NCBI GenBank assembly: GCA_035515475.1
Contig: DATJBF010000010.1
Coordinates: 1 to 48,937, forward strand
Direction: 5' to 3'
Origin: DATJBF01 sp035515475
GTDB taxonomy: Bacteria > Verrucomicrobiota > Verrucomicrobiia > Palsa-1439
Length of the DNA: 48,937 bases
Shown here: positions 41,701 through 48,937 of the stretch, piece after piece
Position numbering within the stretch: position 1 is the first letter of the stretch
Layout: the number at the start of each line of letters is the position of its first letter
Program-made: the position numbers and the translations under genes
Notes under the pieces: model-generated
Told to the model about the DNA's origin: nothing
Databases searched by the model: none
Seen by the model: the letters and a program-made list of their open reading frames with translations, nothing else

Positions 41701-43612
41701 CGCCGTTGGCCGTGACCGTGCCGGAGATGGTGATGTTCTTGCCGGCGACCGCGTTATTATTCAGGGTAATGCTACCACCGGCGTCTCCCGCCTTGGTGGA
41801 CGTCGTGCTGAGAGTTGTGAGCGTCATATCGCCGGTGTTCGCGCTGACGGTGTTGGGCCCGAGGCTATCCGCGGACAACCCGCCTGCGATGATGAGAATG
41901 CGACCCGGTGCGATGATCGATGACCCCGTGCCCATCGAGAAGACGCCGGCACCGGGGTCGCGGTACTTGGTGGTCGCATTGTCGTCGTTGAACCGGGCCA
42001 GAAAACCTCCGTTCACCTTGATCGCAACATTGTCGGCCACGAAAATGGAACGACCGGCCTGCACGGTGAGCGTACCCGCCGCACGGTTGCCGGAGGCGTC
42101 AACTGAGTTGTTGATGTTGACGTCGGTATTGGCCTGCAGGAACACGTTGGCGTTATTGAGCGCCGCGATGAGGCGGTCGGGGCCGATGGTTACGGCGGCG
42201 GACGGATTCTGGGTGAAGAACTCGTTCCCGGAAATGTTGTCGGGGCCGCCCGTTTGGATGGTGATCATCTTGGGATCCAGCAGTAAGGCGCCGGTCGCTC
42301 CTCGTGGCGCCAGAAGATCGGCGAGGCCGCTGTAAATCAGTTCGTTTTCACCCGAGACCTCGGCGAAGCCGCCCTCGCCGCCCCGTGCTCCGCCTTGCGC
42401 CGAAATGTTTCCATAAAACGCAGTGGCATCGTTGCCCCAAACGACAACGGTGCCGCCGTTGCCCTTCGACAGGGCATCCGCCGCAATCGTCGCGTCTTGG
42501 TCGATGTAGGTTCGGTCCGCGTCGCTCACCGACGGGTCTTGGCCGTGGAGGCCGCCGCCGATCAATGCCGTTCCACCGCCGGCAGCGCCGCTGACGTCCA
42601 CGCGGCCGTTGCCGAAGAGGCCGACGTCATCGCCCAGAATCTCGACCGTGCCGCCCTTGGTCCCGGTCGCCTTCCCTTGCGCTTCGACGTCGCCAGAGTT
42701 GATGACGGTGCTGGGCGAGGTCGGATTGTGGCCGCCGTCGACCACGATCTGGCCGCCGCTCCCGTTCTTGTTGTTGGCGACGAGCGTGCCGGAGTTCTGG
42801 ATGTTCCCGCCATTGGCTTTCAGAACGACATGTCCGTTCTCATTGACGACGCCGGTCGCCCTGACCGCGCCGTCGTTATTGATGGCCAGTGCGTAGATAT
42901 TGCCGCCGGCGGCCTTGAGTTCGGCCGACGCGGCTTCGATCTGGCCGGCGTTATCGACGCCCACGGCGGCCGGAGCGCTGGCGTTCCCCGCGACGACGCA
43001 CAGCCGTTCGCTGCCCCGCTGGACAAGAACCACGTCGGACCCGGCCGCCAGACCGACTGTCCCTGCGGGGGCGTTAATCTGGCCGGAGTTCTCGACCGTT
43101 TGGGCGATTAGAAACACGTCGCCGCCGAGAGCCGTGATCGCGCCGAGGTTGTTGATCGCGGCCGCGGAATTGCCCGAAAAATGCAGGCTCTTGCCCGCCA
43201 GAAAGGCCGCATCCGACAAATCGAGGGTGGACGCTGTAAACCCGGCGGTGTCAATTTCGGCGCCCTTGCCCACCAGGATCCCATTTTGATTGATCAAGAA
43301 GACGCGACCGTTGGCCTGCAGCGTGCCATACAGCAGCGACGGGTTTCCGGTAACGACCCGGTTCAGCGCTTCGGCGGTGCTGGATGGCTGAACGAACTTG
43401 GTGACTTCGTTGGGGCCGATGGAGAAGTCCCGCCAATTGATGATGACGCGGTGGGAGGACTGGTCGACCGTGAGTGTATTGGGTGCCGTGCTATTGATGT
43501 TGGCCGAACCGGCTGCGACCGTGCCCCCTTGCGGATTCGCCCTGAGTTCACGACAGGAAAGAAACGCACCGGCGAGAAACACGAGAGCCGCGGCTACGAT
43601 ACTCCCTTTCAT
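38741..43612 (-). CDS. Two-partner secretion exoprotein (TpsA, filamentous haemagglutinin-like adhesin)
   Basis: About 1,623 residues from ATG 43612 (GGAG 9 nt upstream; the open frame extends further, without support). Signal peptide MKGSIVAAALVFLAGAFLSC..., then the TPS domain: TLTVDQSSHRVIINWRDFSI, LLYGTLQANGRVFLINQNGI and LVGKGAEIDTAGFTASTLDL. The NPNGI motif is NQNGI here. A long right-handed beta-helix of Gly/Asn/Thr-rich repeats follows. Three near-identical 127-residue repeats lie at ~residues 797-1177. The C-terminal ~130 residues differ (two Cys in SSQCGPGCVPTLG) and may be an end cap. It should be a surface or released adhesin exported by the adjacent TpsB; target unknown. TPS systems are best known in proteobacteria. 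Confidence 0.9.
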   Translation of the reverse strand: MKGSIVAAALVFLAGAFLSCRELRANPQGGTVAAGSANINSTAPNTLTVDQSSHRVIINWRDFSIGPNEVTKFVQPSSTAEALNRVVTGNPSLLYGTLQANGRVFLINQNGILVGKGAEIDTAGFTASTLDLSDAAFLAGKSLHFSGNSAAAINNLGAITALGGDVFLIAQTVENSGQINAPAGTVGLAAGSDVVLVQRGSERLCVVAGNASAPAAVGVDNAGQIEAASAELKAAGGNIYALAINNDGAVRATGVVNENGHVVLKANGGNIQNSGTLVANNKNGSGGQIVVDGGHNPTSPSTVINSGDVEAQGKATGTKGGTVEILGDDVGLFGNGRVDVSGAAGGGTALIGGGLHGQDPSVSDADRTYIDQDATIAADALSKGNGGTVVVWGNDATAFYGNISAQGGARGGEGGFAEVSGENELIYSGLADLLAPRGATGALLLDPKMITIQTGGPDNISGNEFFTQNPSAAVTIGPDRLIAALNNANVFLQANTDVNINNSVDASGNRAAGTLTVQAGRSIFVADNVAIKVNGGFLARFNDDNATTKYRDPGAGVFSMGTGSSIIAPGRILIIAGGLSADSLGPNTVSANTGDMTLTTLSTTSTKAGDAGGSITLNNNAVAGKNITISGTVTANGADNDAGAGGDGGAITMTATGNLTVNSVTSSGGNGTSGAGGAGGSISLSASGGTLSTLTVGSLLSQGGNSTDAAGGRAGNMTLSANGILNVGAITSTGGNSINDVGGDAGNVSLSGNGGIAVNGLIATQGGTGTSDGSASTITLASQAAITFNNSITASSVSSHSGTTGSGDTTFGAGVQINADSQSYQAGNGTGSATVDLSDNTPAFRNTAGTAEPDAFTYRQDAAMTDANLPDLVQFGGTAPTTYTLETDNGSLTLNAGANVAGSGLILSATGAITFNASLTLASLTSHSGESGLGNTTFGAGVQINADSQSYQAGDGTGSATVDLLGNTPTFQNTAGAAAPDSFTFRQDEAITDANLPVLSQFGGTAPATYTIQSDNGAVTLNAGANVAGSALTLSAAGTITLNASLTLASLDSHSGVSGLGNTTFGAGVQINADSQSYQAGNGTGSATVDLHGNTPMFQNTAGTAAPDSFTFQQDAAIADADLPDLSQFGGTVPATYTIQSDHGAVTLDTGSKVGGSVLTLSASGTLTINDTLNLASLSASGSSIALNGGTITTTGTQTYNSSVTLGNDTVLNGSSVTFKSTVDGSQGLTINGDAVLGGAVGNGTALNSIHVTGTTAMNAQAITTTGAQMYDGAVTLGNDALLISSSGGITFGSTLDGAHQLALAARAGTLTLSGAVGGSTPLTQLDIESANTTVLNADISTSVFSIQSPSIFTGPRVIRADSMNIGDTMTGTGRLTLEPLTDGSSIVLGGSGVSGTLDLTTADLSFITADVLQIGNATAGDITVRGPVRPNVTVLSLENAGSVVENSGSKIAVPQLAIRTAGPVLLAPSGSSGNDIHFLAVQFTGGSAKQRVLVVNNTGAPNLVATVDGVTGINPASSVKFIVNGFGSDSWMEQLASLTYHPMPALTLSTAHLSTNPNVDRKLISSQCGPGCVPTLGVTVPWSTDEETGEPSGWAGKVEDRSPSMSEAWPVFGVAASPAMPQ
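40083..41225 (-). repeat. Three tandem 381-bp repeats inside tpsA
   Basis: The same landmark (AACGTTGTGTTCCCCAGACC and relatives on the plus strand) occurs at about 40418, 40799 and 41180, exactly 381 bp apart, i.e. 127 codons. Units run roughly 41225-40845, 40844-40464 and 40463-40083. Each encodes SHSG..G.....TTFGAGVQIN then ADSQSYQAG.GTGSATVDL and QFGGT.P.TYT. The second and third units are most alike. Confidence 0.92.
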
Positions 43613-43916
43613 GTGAGCATCTCCAAATAAAACACGCTGTTTGTTCCGAGCAGGGTCGGCGCACCTGAACGCCTTCCGTTTCGGTCGACTGCGCCTGTCG
43701 GGCCGCAGTCGGTCCCTGGTGATTCTCGCGAGAGGGTGCCACAAAGGGGGAACGATGGCTAGACGGAAGTTTTCGGGGCCGCAGGAATCCCCGCTTGACC
43801 GACGGATTTGCAGTCCGTATTCTGTGCGTTGCGACCCGTTCGTGCGCGGGTTGCTGGAGCGCAGCTGGATCGGAGCTCAACCGCAAACCTGAATTCTCTG
43901 ACGGGAGGATAACATC
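43613..43916. other. Divergent intergenic region between tpsA and the MFS gene
   Basis: About 300 nt with no convincing gene. It must hold the tpsAB promoter and the promoter for the plus-strand transporter. A GGGAGG ribosome binding site for the transporter is at its right end. I see no strong operator dyad or riboswitch fold. Confidence 0.5.
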
Positions 43917-45314
43917 GTGAGCGACACAAGCATGGCGGTCTCAGGAGGAGAGAAAGACGTCGGGTTCGGTAGCTCCATCGGCCGGTACCGATGGGTCATT
44001 TGCGCCCTGCTGTTTTTTTCCACCACGTTCAACTATATGGACCGGCAGGTCATCAGTTACCTGAAGGACTATATATTCTGCGAGCCGACGGCGCAGGGCG
44101 GGTTTGGCTGGTCCAACAAAGACTTCTCCTTTTTGACGACCGCCTTCACGATATTTTACGGCTGCATGACGCTCATGATGGGCTGGGTGATCGATCGGAT
44201 CGGGACCAAGCTGGGGCTGGCGCTGTCGCTCATCTTCTGGTCGCTGTGCGGGATGGCCAACGCTTTTGTCGGACAGCTGGTAACAATGCACGTGATGATT
44301 CGCAGCGCGTTTGCCGTGGGGGAAGCGGGCAACTTCCCGGCGTCCATCAAGACGGTTGCCGAGTGGTTTCCCAAGCGCGAACGGGCCTTGGCGACGGGCA
44401 TTTTCAACAGTGGCTCCAACTTTGGCGCGATGGTGGCCGCGTTGGTTGTTCCGTGGATCCTGATCAGTTTTAGCCACGACCTCGGTTGGAAAATGGCGTT
44501 CATTCTCACCGGCGCGTCGGGCTTCCTCTGGCTGATCTTTTGGTTTTGGCTCTACGACACGCCGCACAAACAACGGCGGATTTCCAAGGCGGAATATGAC
44601 TACATCCACATTGACGATGAGGGTGCGGCCAAAGCAGCGACGGGAGAAGACAAGGCGAGACTGGCTTGGTGGAAGCTGTTTGGCTACCGCCAGGGCTGGG
44701 CGTTCTTTTTCGGCAAATTCATGACCGACGGCATCTGGTGGTTCTACTTGTTCTGGCTGCCGGATTATCTGACCAAACAGTTTCACATGACCACGCGGGA
44801 GGTCATACTTCCGACGTTTATTGTGTACGGGATCGCCATCGTTGGCAGCATTTACGGGGGGAGCATTCCGCTGACGCTCATCAAGAAAGGAATGCCGGTC
44901 TATCGAGCGCGCATGACGGCGATGTTTCTGATTGCGCTGGCTCCACTGGCGGTGTTGCTGACGCAATATTTTGGCGATGTCGACCGGTTCAGCGGAATGG
45001 CGGCCACGCTGGCGGTGGCCATGATCTCCATCGGGGCGGCCGCGCACCAGGCGTGGTCGGCAAACCTGTTCACCACGGTCTCCGACATGTTTCCGAAGAA
45101 AGCCGTCGGCTCGGTCACGGGCATCGGCACCACGGCGGGCGCCATCGGCGGCGCGATTGTGCAGTTGCTGGCGGGCGTGCTCACCGACGCTTTCAAAAGT
45201 CACCCGCAGACTGCCTACCTCATCATGTTCATCATTTGCGCGTTGAGCTATCTGACGGCGTGGGGCGTCATGAAGATGCTGGTGCCTCAGCACAAGCCGA
45301 TCACCGACCTGTAA
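43917..45314 (+). CDS. MFS transporter, ACS family hexuronate (galacturonate/glucuronate) type
   Basis: A 465-residue, 12-helix transporter. YRWVICALLFFSTTFNYMDR and QVISYLKDYIF, VIDRIGTKLGLALSLIFW, VGEAGNFPASIKTVAEWFPK with RERALATGIFNSGSNFGAMV match ExuT-like hexuronate symporters closely (the DRQVI and GEAGNFPA patterns are classical). It would import galacturonate released by the pectin enzymes. GTG start at 43917 with GGGAGG about 9 nt upstream is well supported. It is followed by a strong intrinsic terminator (45355-45393), so it forms its own transcription unit. A diverged paralogue lies in the xylose cluster at 30921-32288. Confidence 0.93.
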   Translation: MSDTSMAVSGGEKDVGFGSSIGRYRWVICALLFFSTTFNYMDRQVISYLKDYIFCEPTAQGGFGWSNKDFSFLTTAFTIFYGCMTLMMGWVIDRIGTKLGLALSLIFWSLCGMANAFVGQLVTMHVMIRSAFAVGEAGNFPASIKTVAEWFPKRERALATGIFNSGSNFGAMVAALVVPWILISFSHDLGWKMAFILTGASGFLWLIFWFWLYDTPHKQRRISKAEYDYIHIDDEGAAKAATGEDKARLAWWKLFGYRQGWAFFFGKFMTDGIWWFYLFWLPDYLTKQFHMTTREVILPTFIVYGIAIVGSIYGGSIPLTLIKKGMPVYRARMTAMFLIALAPLAVLLTQYFGDVDRFSGMAATLAVAMISIGAAAHQAWSANLFTTVSDMFPKKAVGSVTGIGTTAGAIGGAIVQLLAGVLTDAFKSHPQTAYLIMFIICALSYLTAWGVMKMLVPQHKPITDL

Positions 45315-45354
45315 GTCTTGGGCGGGGGTACGCCGACGCGTTTGACATCGACCG

Positions 45355-45393
45355 GCCCGTTGAAGTGGGAGGACTTCAACGGGCTTTGGTTTT
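45355..45393 (+). terminator. Rho-independent terminator after the hexuronate transporter gene
   Basis: Perfect 12-bp stem GCCCGTTGAAGT/ACTTCAACGGGC (45355-45366 with 45373-45384), loop GGGAGG, followed by TTTGGTTTT. It sits 41 nt after the stop codon. The rest of the 45315-45722 gap (about 330 nt) shows no gene I can support. Confidence 0.85.
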
Positions 45394-45722
45394 CCGAGCC
45401 ATGCGGAGCGTGGTTGACGCCGGGTCCCACGTAGATGGGTGTACGACCAACGCCGCGTTCCCAATCTCATGGGCCTGTTCGGTCGCGCCGGTGCTGGCGT
45501 TGTGATCTTCCGGATCCGGGCGGGTTGGGGCGACCGCGGCACACTCTCCGCGGCCAGCAAAGCCAGGGCCGAATGGTCCACCGATGGAGACGCGTTCGCA
45601 GTGTTGACAGCGCGGTGGAAAGGCTGAATCCTTGCGAAATCTTCGCGCGCGATTGCCGGGCGGCGGAACGGAGGAGTTGCCGAAGGAAGCCAGGATAAGA
45701 GCGACGGGGAGACGGTAGCCCA

Positions 45723-47924
45723 ATGAAGAACGCATCGAAATCGCTGGGCGGCAGCGCCGCGCTCATCGTGTTGCTGACGGTTGTGGCGTACGTTCCCGTC
45801 CTGCACGGCGGATTCGTCTTCGACGATCACGAACTGATCACCGGCAACCGGATGGTCAAGGCCAGCGATGGACTGTATCGGTTCTGGTTTACGTCGGAAT
45901 CCCCGGATTACCGACCGCTGACCTGGAGCTTGTGGTGGTCGGAGTGGCGGTTGTGGGACGGTCGAGCGACGGGTTATCACGTGGTCAACGTGTTGCTGCT
46001 GGCCGTCAATGCGGTGTTGGTGTGGCTGATCCTGCGGCGGCTGAAGGTCTCGGGAGCGTGGTTGGCGGCGGTAGTATTTGCCATTCATCCGGTGAACGTG
46101 GCGACGGGGGCGTGGATCAGCGAGCAGAAGAACACGCTATCAATGTTGTTCTACGCCCTGGCGATTCTGTTGTACCTGAAGTTCGATGAGGAGGGTCGGC
46201 GGGGTTGGTACGGGCTGTCGGTGGGCGCTTTTTTTCTGGCCCTGCTGAGCAAGACGGCGGTGGTCATGTTGCCGGTGGTGTTGCTGGGATGCGGCTGGTG
46301 GCGGCACGGACGGGTGCGAGCGAGGGACTGGCTGTATAGCCTGCCGTATTTTGTGGGATCGTTGGCTTTGGCACTGGTGACCATCCTTCAGCACCAACGG
46401 GCTTTGCCGGTGGCGTTCGTGCGGCCGGGAAGTTTTGGGGCGCGGTTGGCCATGGCCGGTCAGGTCCCGTGGTTTTACCTGTCCAAAGCGCTGTTGCCGG
46501 TGGATCTGATGCTGATTTATCCGAAGTGGGAGATTGACCCCTCGCGGTGGGTTTCGTACGTGCCCGGGATTATCCTGATCGGTGGGCTGATTGTTTTCTG
46601 GTGGAAGCGCAACACCTGGGGGCGGACTGCGTTATTCGGACTGGGGTACTTTGTGGTGATGCTGTTCCCGGTACTGGGGTTTTTCGACCAGGGGTTCTAC
46701 TTGCACACGTTGGTTGCCGATCACTGGCAGTATCACTCGATCATCGGAGTGATCGCGTTGACGGTCGCCGCCGGGCGTGAGGCGGTCCGGCGGATGAGCG
46801 AATGGGGCCGGTCTGCTCGAGTCCTGGCTCCGCTTGGAGCGGGTCTGGTCAGCGCGGTATTGGTGGTGGTGCTGGGGACGGCGACCTGGAGACGGAGCCG
46901 GATTTATGCGGACGCTGAATCACTGTGGCAGGATAATGTGGCAAAGAATCCGGGCGCGTGGGTGGCGCAAAACAATCTGGGCATCGCCTTACAAGGTTCC
47001 GGCGAGGCGGCAAAGGCAAAGGAGCACTACGAACAAGCGTTGCGCCTCAACCCTGACAGTTTCGAGGTGCACAACAATTTGGGAAGCAGTCTACTCGATT
47101 TGGGCAGGGTGCCGGAAGCCATGGGGCAGTTCGAACAAGCGTTGCGGCTCAGGCCCGATTATGCTGAAGCGCACAATAATCTGGGGAACGCTCTGCTGGA
47201 ATCGGGCAAGGTCCCGGAGGCGGTGGAGCAGTTCGAACAGGTGATTCAACTGAAGCCTGATTACGCCGGGGCGCACTACAATCTGGGGGTTGCCCTGGTT
47301 CGGCTGGGCAAGATGCGGGAGGCAATAGAGCAATGGGAACGGGCGTTGTCTCTGAAGCCCGATGATGCCGAGGTGCACAACAGTTTGGGGATTGCCCTGT
47401 ACCGATCGGACGATGTGGCCGGGGCGATTGGACATTACGAGCAAGCATTGCGACTCAGGCCTGATTACGTCGATGCCCACCAGAATTTGGGGATCGCCTT
47501 GACGCAAGCTGGCCGGCTTCAGGAAGCGGTGGAGCAGTTCGAGCAGGCGTTGCGGCTGAAACCCAATTATGCCGAGGCGCACTACTGTTTGGGGGACGTG
47601 TTGTTCAGACTGGACAGGGTTCAGGAGGCAGTCGGTCATTATGAGCAGGCGTTGCGGCTCAAACCTGATTATGTTGATGCGCGCAACAATTTGGGAGCGG
47701 CGCTGTTACGACTGGGCAAGGCGCAGGAGGCGATCAACCAGTTCGAGGAAGTGTTACGGCTCAAACCGGACCTGGCGGCGACGCATTACAATCTGGCCGT
47801 TGCTTTGGAGCAGGCGGGCAGAATTCCGGAGGCCATCGAACAGTACGAGCAGGTTTTGCGGCTCAAACCGGGTTACGCCGCGGCGCAGGACGGATTGGCT
47901 CGGCTGCGGGCGGTTGGCAAATGA
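45723..47924 (+). CDS. Membrane protein with polyprenyl-glycosyltransferase-like N-terminus and C-terminal TPR array
   Basis: A 733-residue protein. Residues 1-400 have about ten membrane helices; an early FVFDDHELITGN (Asp-Asp after helix 1) and the later VVFAIHPVNVATGAWISEQK (HPVxVxxxxWIxExKN) pattern resemble the TMTC/PMT-like glycosyltransferase family. From ~404 to 725 there are about nine TPR repeats of 34 residues, nearly all with the NLGxALxxxGxxxEAxxxYEQALRLKPD pattern; the 102-bp period is clear in DNA. Such proteins occur in several copies in verrucomicrobial genomes. Function is not established; surface glycosylation is a fair guess. The stop overlaps the start of a second paralogue (ATGA). 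Confidence 0.88.
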   Translation: MKNASKSLGGSAALIVLLTVVAYVPVLHGGFVFDDHELITGNRMVKASDGLYRFWFTSESPDYRPLTWSLWWSEWRLWDGRATGYHVVNVLLLAVNAVLVWLILRRLKVSGAWLAAVVFAIHPVNVATGAWISEQKNTLSMLFYALAILLYLKFDEEGRRGWYGLSVGAFFLALLSKTAVVMLPVVLLGCGWWRHGRVRARDWLYSLPYFVGSLALALVTILQHQRALPVAFVRPGSFGARLAMAGQVPWFYLSKALLPVDLMLIYPKWEIDPSRWVSYVPGIILIGGLIVFWWKRNTWGRTALFGLGYFVVMLFPVLGFFDQGFYLHTLVADHWQYHSIIGVIALTVAAGREAVRRMSEWGRSARVLAPLGAGLVSAVLVVVLGTATWRRSRIYADAESLWQDNVAKNPGAWVAQNNLGIALQGSGEAAKAKEHYEQALRLNPDSFEVHNNLGSSLLDLGRVPEAMGQFEQALRLRPDYAEAHNNLGNALLESGKVPEAVEQFEQVIQLKPDYAGAHYNLGVALVRLGKMREAIEQWERALSLKPDDAEVHNSLGIALYRSDDVAGAIGHYEQALRLRPDYVDAHQNLGIALTQAGRLQEAVEQFEQALRLKPNYAEAHYCLGDVLFRLDRVQEAVGHYEQALRLKPDYVDARNNLGAALLRLGKAQEAINQFEEVLRLKPDLAATHYNLAVALEQAGRIPEAIEQYEQVLRLKPGYAAAQDGLARLRAVGK

Positions 47925-48937
47925 CGGGCGAGGCGATGAACAACGCATGGAGATCGGTGGGCGTGCGGGCCGCACTCGTTGTGGCCTTGACGGTTGTGGC
48001 GTACCTGCCGGTGCGAAACGCCGGGTTCGTCTTTGACGACCATGATAGCGTCACGGACAATCGGTCGCTGCGGACGCTGGCGGGTTTGGGACGGATTTGG
48101 ACGGATCCAAGAGCTTCGTTCCAGTACTACCCGCTGACATATACCAGCTTCTGGGCCGAGTACCATCTTTGGGGGCTGCGTCCGGCTGGCTATCATGAAG
48201 TCAACGTGCTGTTGCACGCGGTAAACGCGGTGCTCGTGGGGGTGTTGCTGACGCGGTTGGGGGTGCCGGGGGCCTGGCTGGCGGCGTTGCTGTTTGCGCT
48301 GCACCCGGTGCAAGTGGAGTCGGTGGCGTGGATCTCGGAGCGGAAGAATGTGCTGTGCGGGTTGTTCTACCTGAGTTCGCTGTTGGCCTACCTGCGTTTC
48401 GGGGAGGAGCCGCAACGGCGGTGGGGATTCTACGCGTTGTCGTTGGGGTTGTTCGTGTGTGCGTTGTGGAGCAAGACCAGCGCGGTATCGATGCCGTTTG
48501 CAGTGTTATTGCTGCTGTGGTGGAAGCAGGGTCGGGTCCGCCGGCGCGAGGTGGTTGCTCTGATCCCCTTTGTGGCGGCGGGTGCAGCCTTGGGGCTGGT
48601 GACGGCGTGGGTGGAGATTCACAGGGCGGGCGCGCACGGCCCTGAATGGCAGATGTCGTTGTTGGAACGTTGTCTGGTGGCTGGTCGGGTGGTGTGGTTC
48701 TACGCCGGTAAACTTCTCTGGCCGTATCCGCTGATGGTGATTTATCCGCGCTGGCACATCGACAGTGGCGTTTGGTGGCAATACCTGTTTCCCTGTGGGG
48801 CGGCTGCGGTGGTGGTGGCGCTGTGGAGGTGGCGTGACCGGCTGGGAAAAGCGCCATTGGTCGGGGTGGCATTTTTTGCGGGTTCGCTGGTACCGGTGCC
48901 GGCGTTTATCAACATTGCTTTCATGCGGTACTCGTAC
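47921..48937 (+). CDS. Paralogue of the preceding membrane/TPR protein, cut by window end
   Basis: The frame from ATG 47921 (overlapping the previous TGA) runs open for 339 codons to the window end. It reads MTGEAMNNAWRSVGVRAALV, then AGFVFDDHDSVTDNRSLRTL, the matching LHPVQVESVAWISERKNVLC, and WSKTSAVSMPFAVLLLLWW. All landmarks of the first protein's membrane half are present at the same spacing, so this is a tandem duplicate. The second ATG (47936) is an alternative start. The TPR part, if any, is outside the window. Confidence 0.9.
   Translation, partial: MTGEAMNNAWRSVGVRAALVVALTVVAYLPVRNAGFVFDDHDSVTDNRSLRTLAGLGRIWTDPRASFQYYPLTYTSFWAEYHLWGLRPAGYHEVNVLLHAVNAVLVGVLLTRLGVPGAWLAALLFALHPVQVESVAWISERKNVLCGLFYLSSLLAYLRFGEEPQRRWGFYALSLGLFVCALWSKTSAVSMPFAVLLLLWWKQGRVRRREVVALIPFVAAGAALGLVTAWVEIHRAGAHGPEWQMSLLERCLVAGRVVWFYAGKLLWPYPLMVIYPRWHIDSGVWWQYLFPCGAAAVVVALWRWRDRLGKAPLVGVAFFAGSLVPVPAFINIAFMRYSY

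Noticed and set aside
45394..45722. Small gene in the gap before the TPR protein
   Set aside because: Short frames on both strands show no motif, no good ribosome binding site and no protein-like composition.
43941..46088. 715-codon minus-strand open frame over the MFS gene and the following gap
   Set aside because: Composition is Arg/His/Gln/Pro-rich nonsense, and it crosses a good terminator and a well-supported plus-strand transporter.
46930..47900. Possible tandem DNA repeat or CRISPR-like array
   Set aside because: The 102-bp period is the TPR motif (34 codons) in coding sequence; no short direct repeats with unique spacers occur anywhere in the window.

Overview
The window is GC-rich and looks like chromosomal DNA of a free-living, plant-polysaccharide-degrading bacterium, most likely Verrucomicrobiota (subdivision 3/Pedosphaera-like). 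This placement is an inference. It rests on very large secreted proteins built from Ig-like repeats ending in SNAAGT-type motifs, PKD domains and 'GTDPTNA' calcium-binding tails, on a polyprenyl-glycosyltransferase-like/TPR membrane protein pair, and on many short intergenic palindromes. No marker gene (rRNA, ribosomal protein) is present to prove it.

Layout. 1-3.3 kb (minus): ferritin-like protein, cydA, cydB and the 5' part of a ribosome hibernation factor, followed by a tRNA-Arg(CCU). 3.8-11.6 kb (plus): a 1,600-residue secreted pectinesterase, a glycogen-debranching enzyme, and a pirin gene broken by an in-frame TGA exactly at a conserved Trp codon. 11.7-16 kb: an orphan C-terminal module of a secreted protein, an aldo/keto reductase, a small conserved protein, a D-2-hydroxyacid dehydrogenase and a B12-type radical SAM protein. 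16.2-24.1 kb: a rearranged accessory region. It holds an oxidoreductase/cupin operon interrupted by a DUF4256 gene sitting between two copies of a cupin 5' end, decayed duplicates of an AraC regulator and an aldo/keto reductase, a zinc-ribbon membrane protein, a methyltransferase-like membrane protein and several palindromic elements. 24.1-29.1 kb: polygalacturonase, HAD phosphatase, an HxlR regulator divergent from a tautomerase, and an unrecognised two-gene module with a 4-nt overlap. 29.2-36.8 kb (minus): a D-xylose utilisation cluster (transaldolase, xylB, xylA, MFS sugar-acid transporter, GH43). 36.9-43.6 kb (minus): a two-partner secretion pair, tpsA-tpsB. 43.9-48.9 kb (plus): a second hexuronate-type MFS transporter with a clear terminator, then two tandem paralogous membrane/TPR proteins, the second cut by the window end.

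How it fits together: extracellular pectinesterase and polygalacturonase would release galacturonate from pectin, and the two ACS-family transporters are candidates for its import. GH43, xylose isomerase, xylulokinase and transaldolase would feed xylose from xylo-oligosaccharides into the pentose phosphate pathway. No uronate isomerase or xylanase is seen here.

The strongest unusual signals are: (1) the TGA-interrupted pirin; (2) the DUF4256 cassette flanked by ~64-bp direct repeats, one of which now reads as a 23-residue leader peptide coupled by ATGA to DUF4256; (3) a palindromic element inserted in frame inside the GH43 gene; (4) a dispersed family of palindromes, several carrying a TCGTTGGTAGGG-like flank, one of which supplies the GH43 stop codon; (5) the AraC/aldo-keto reductase duplication debris; (6) three exact-period 381-bp repeats in tpsA.
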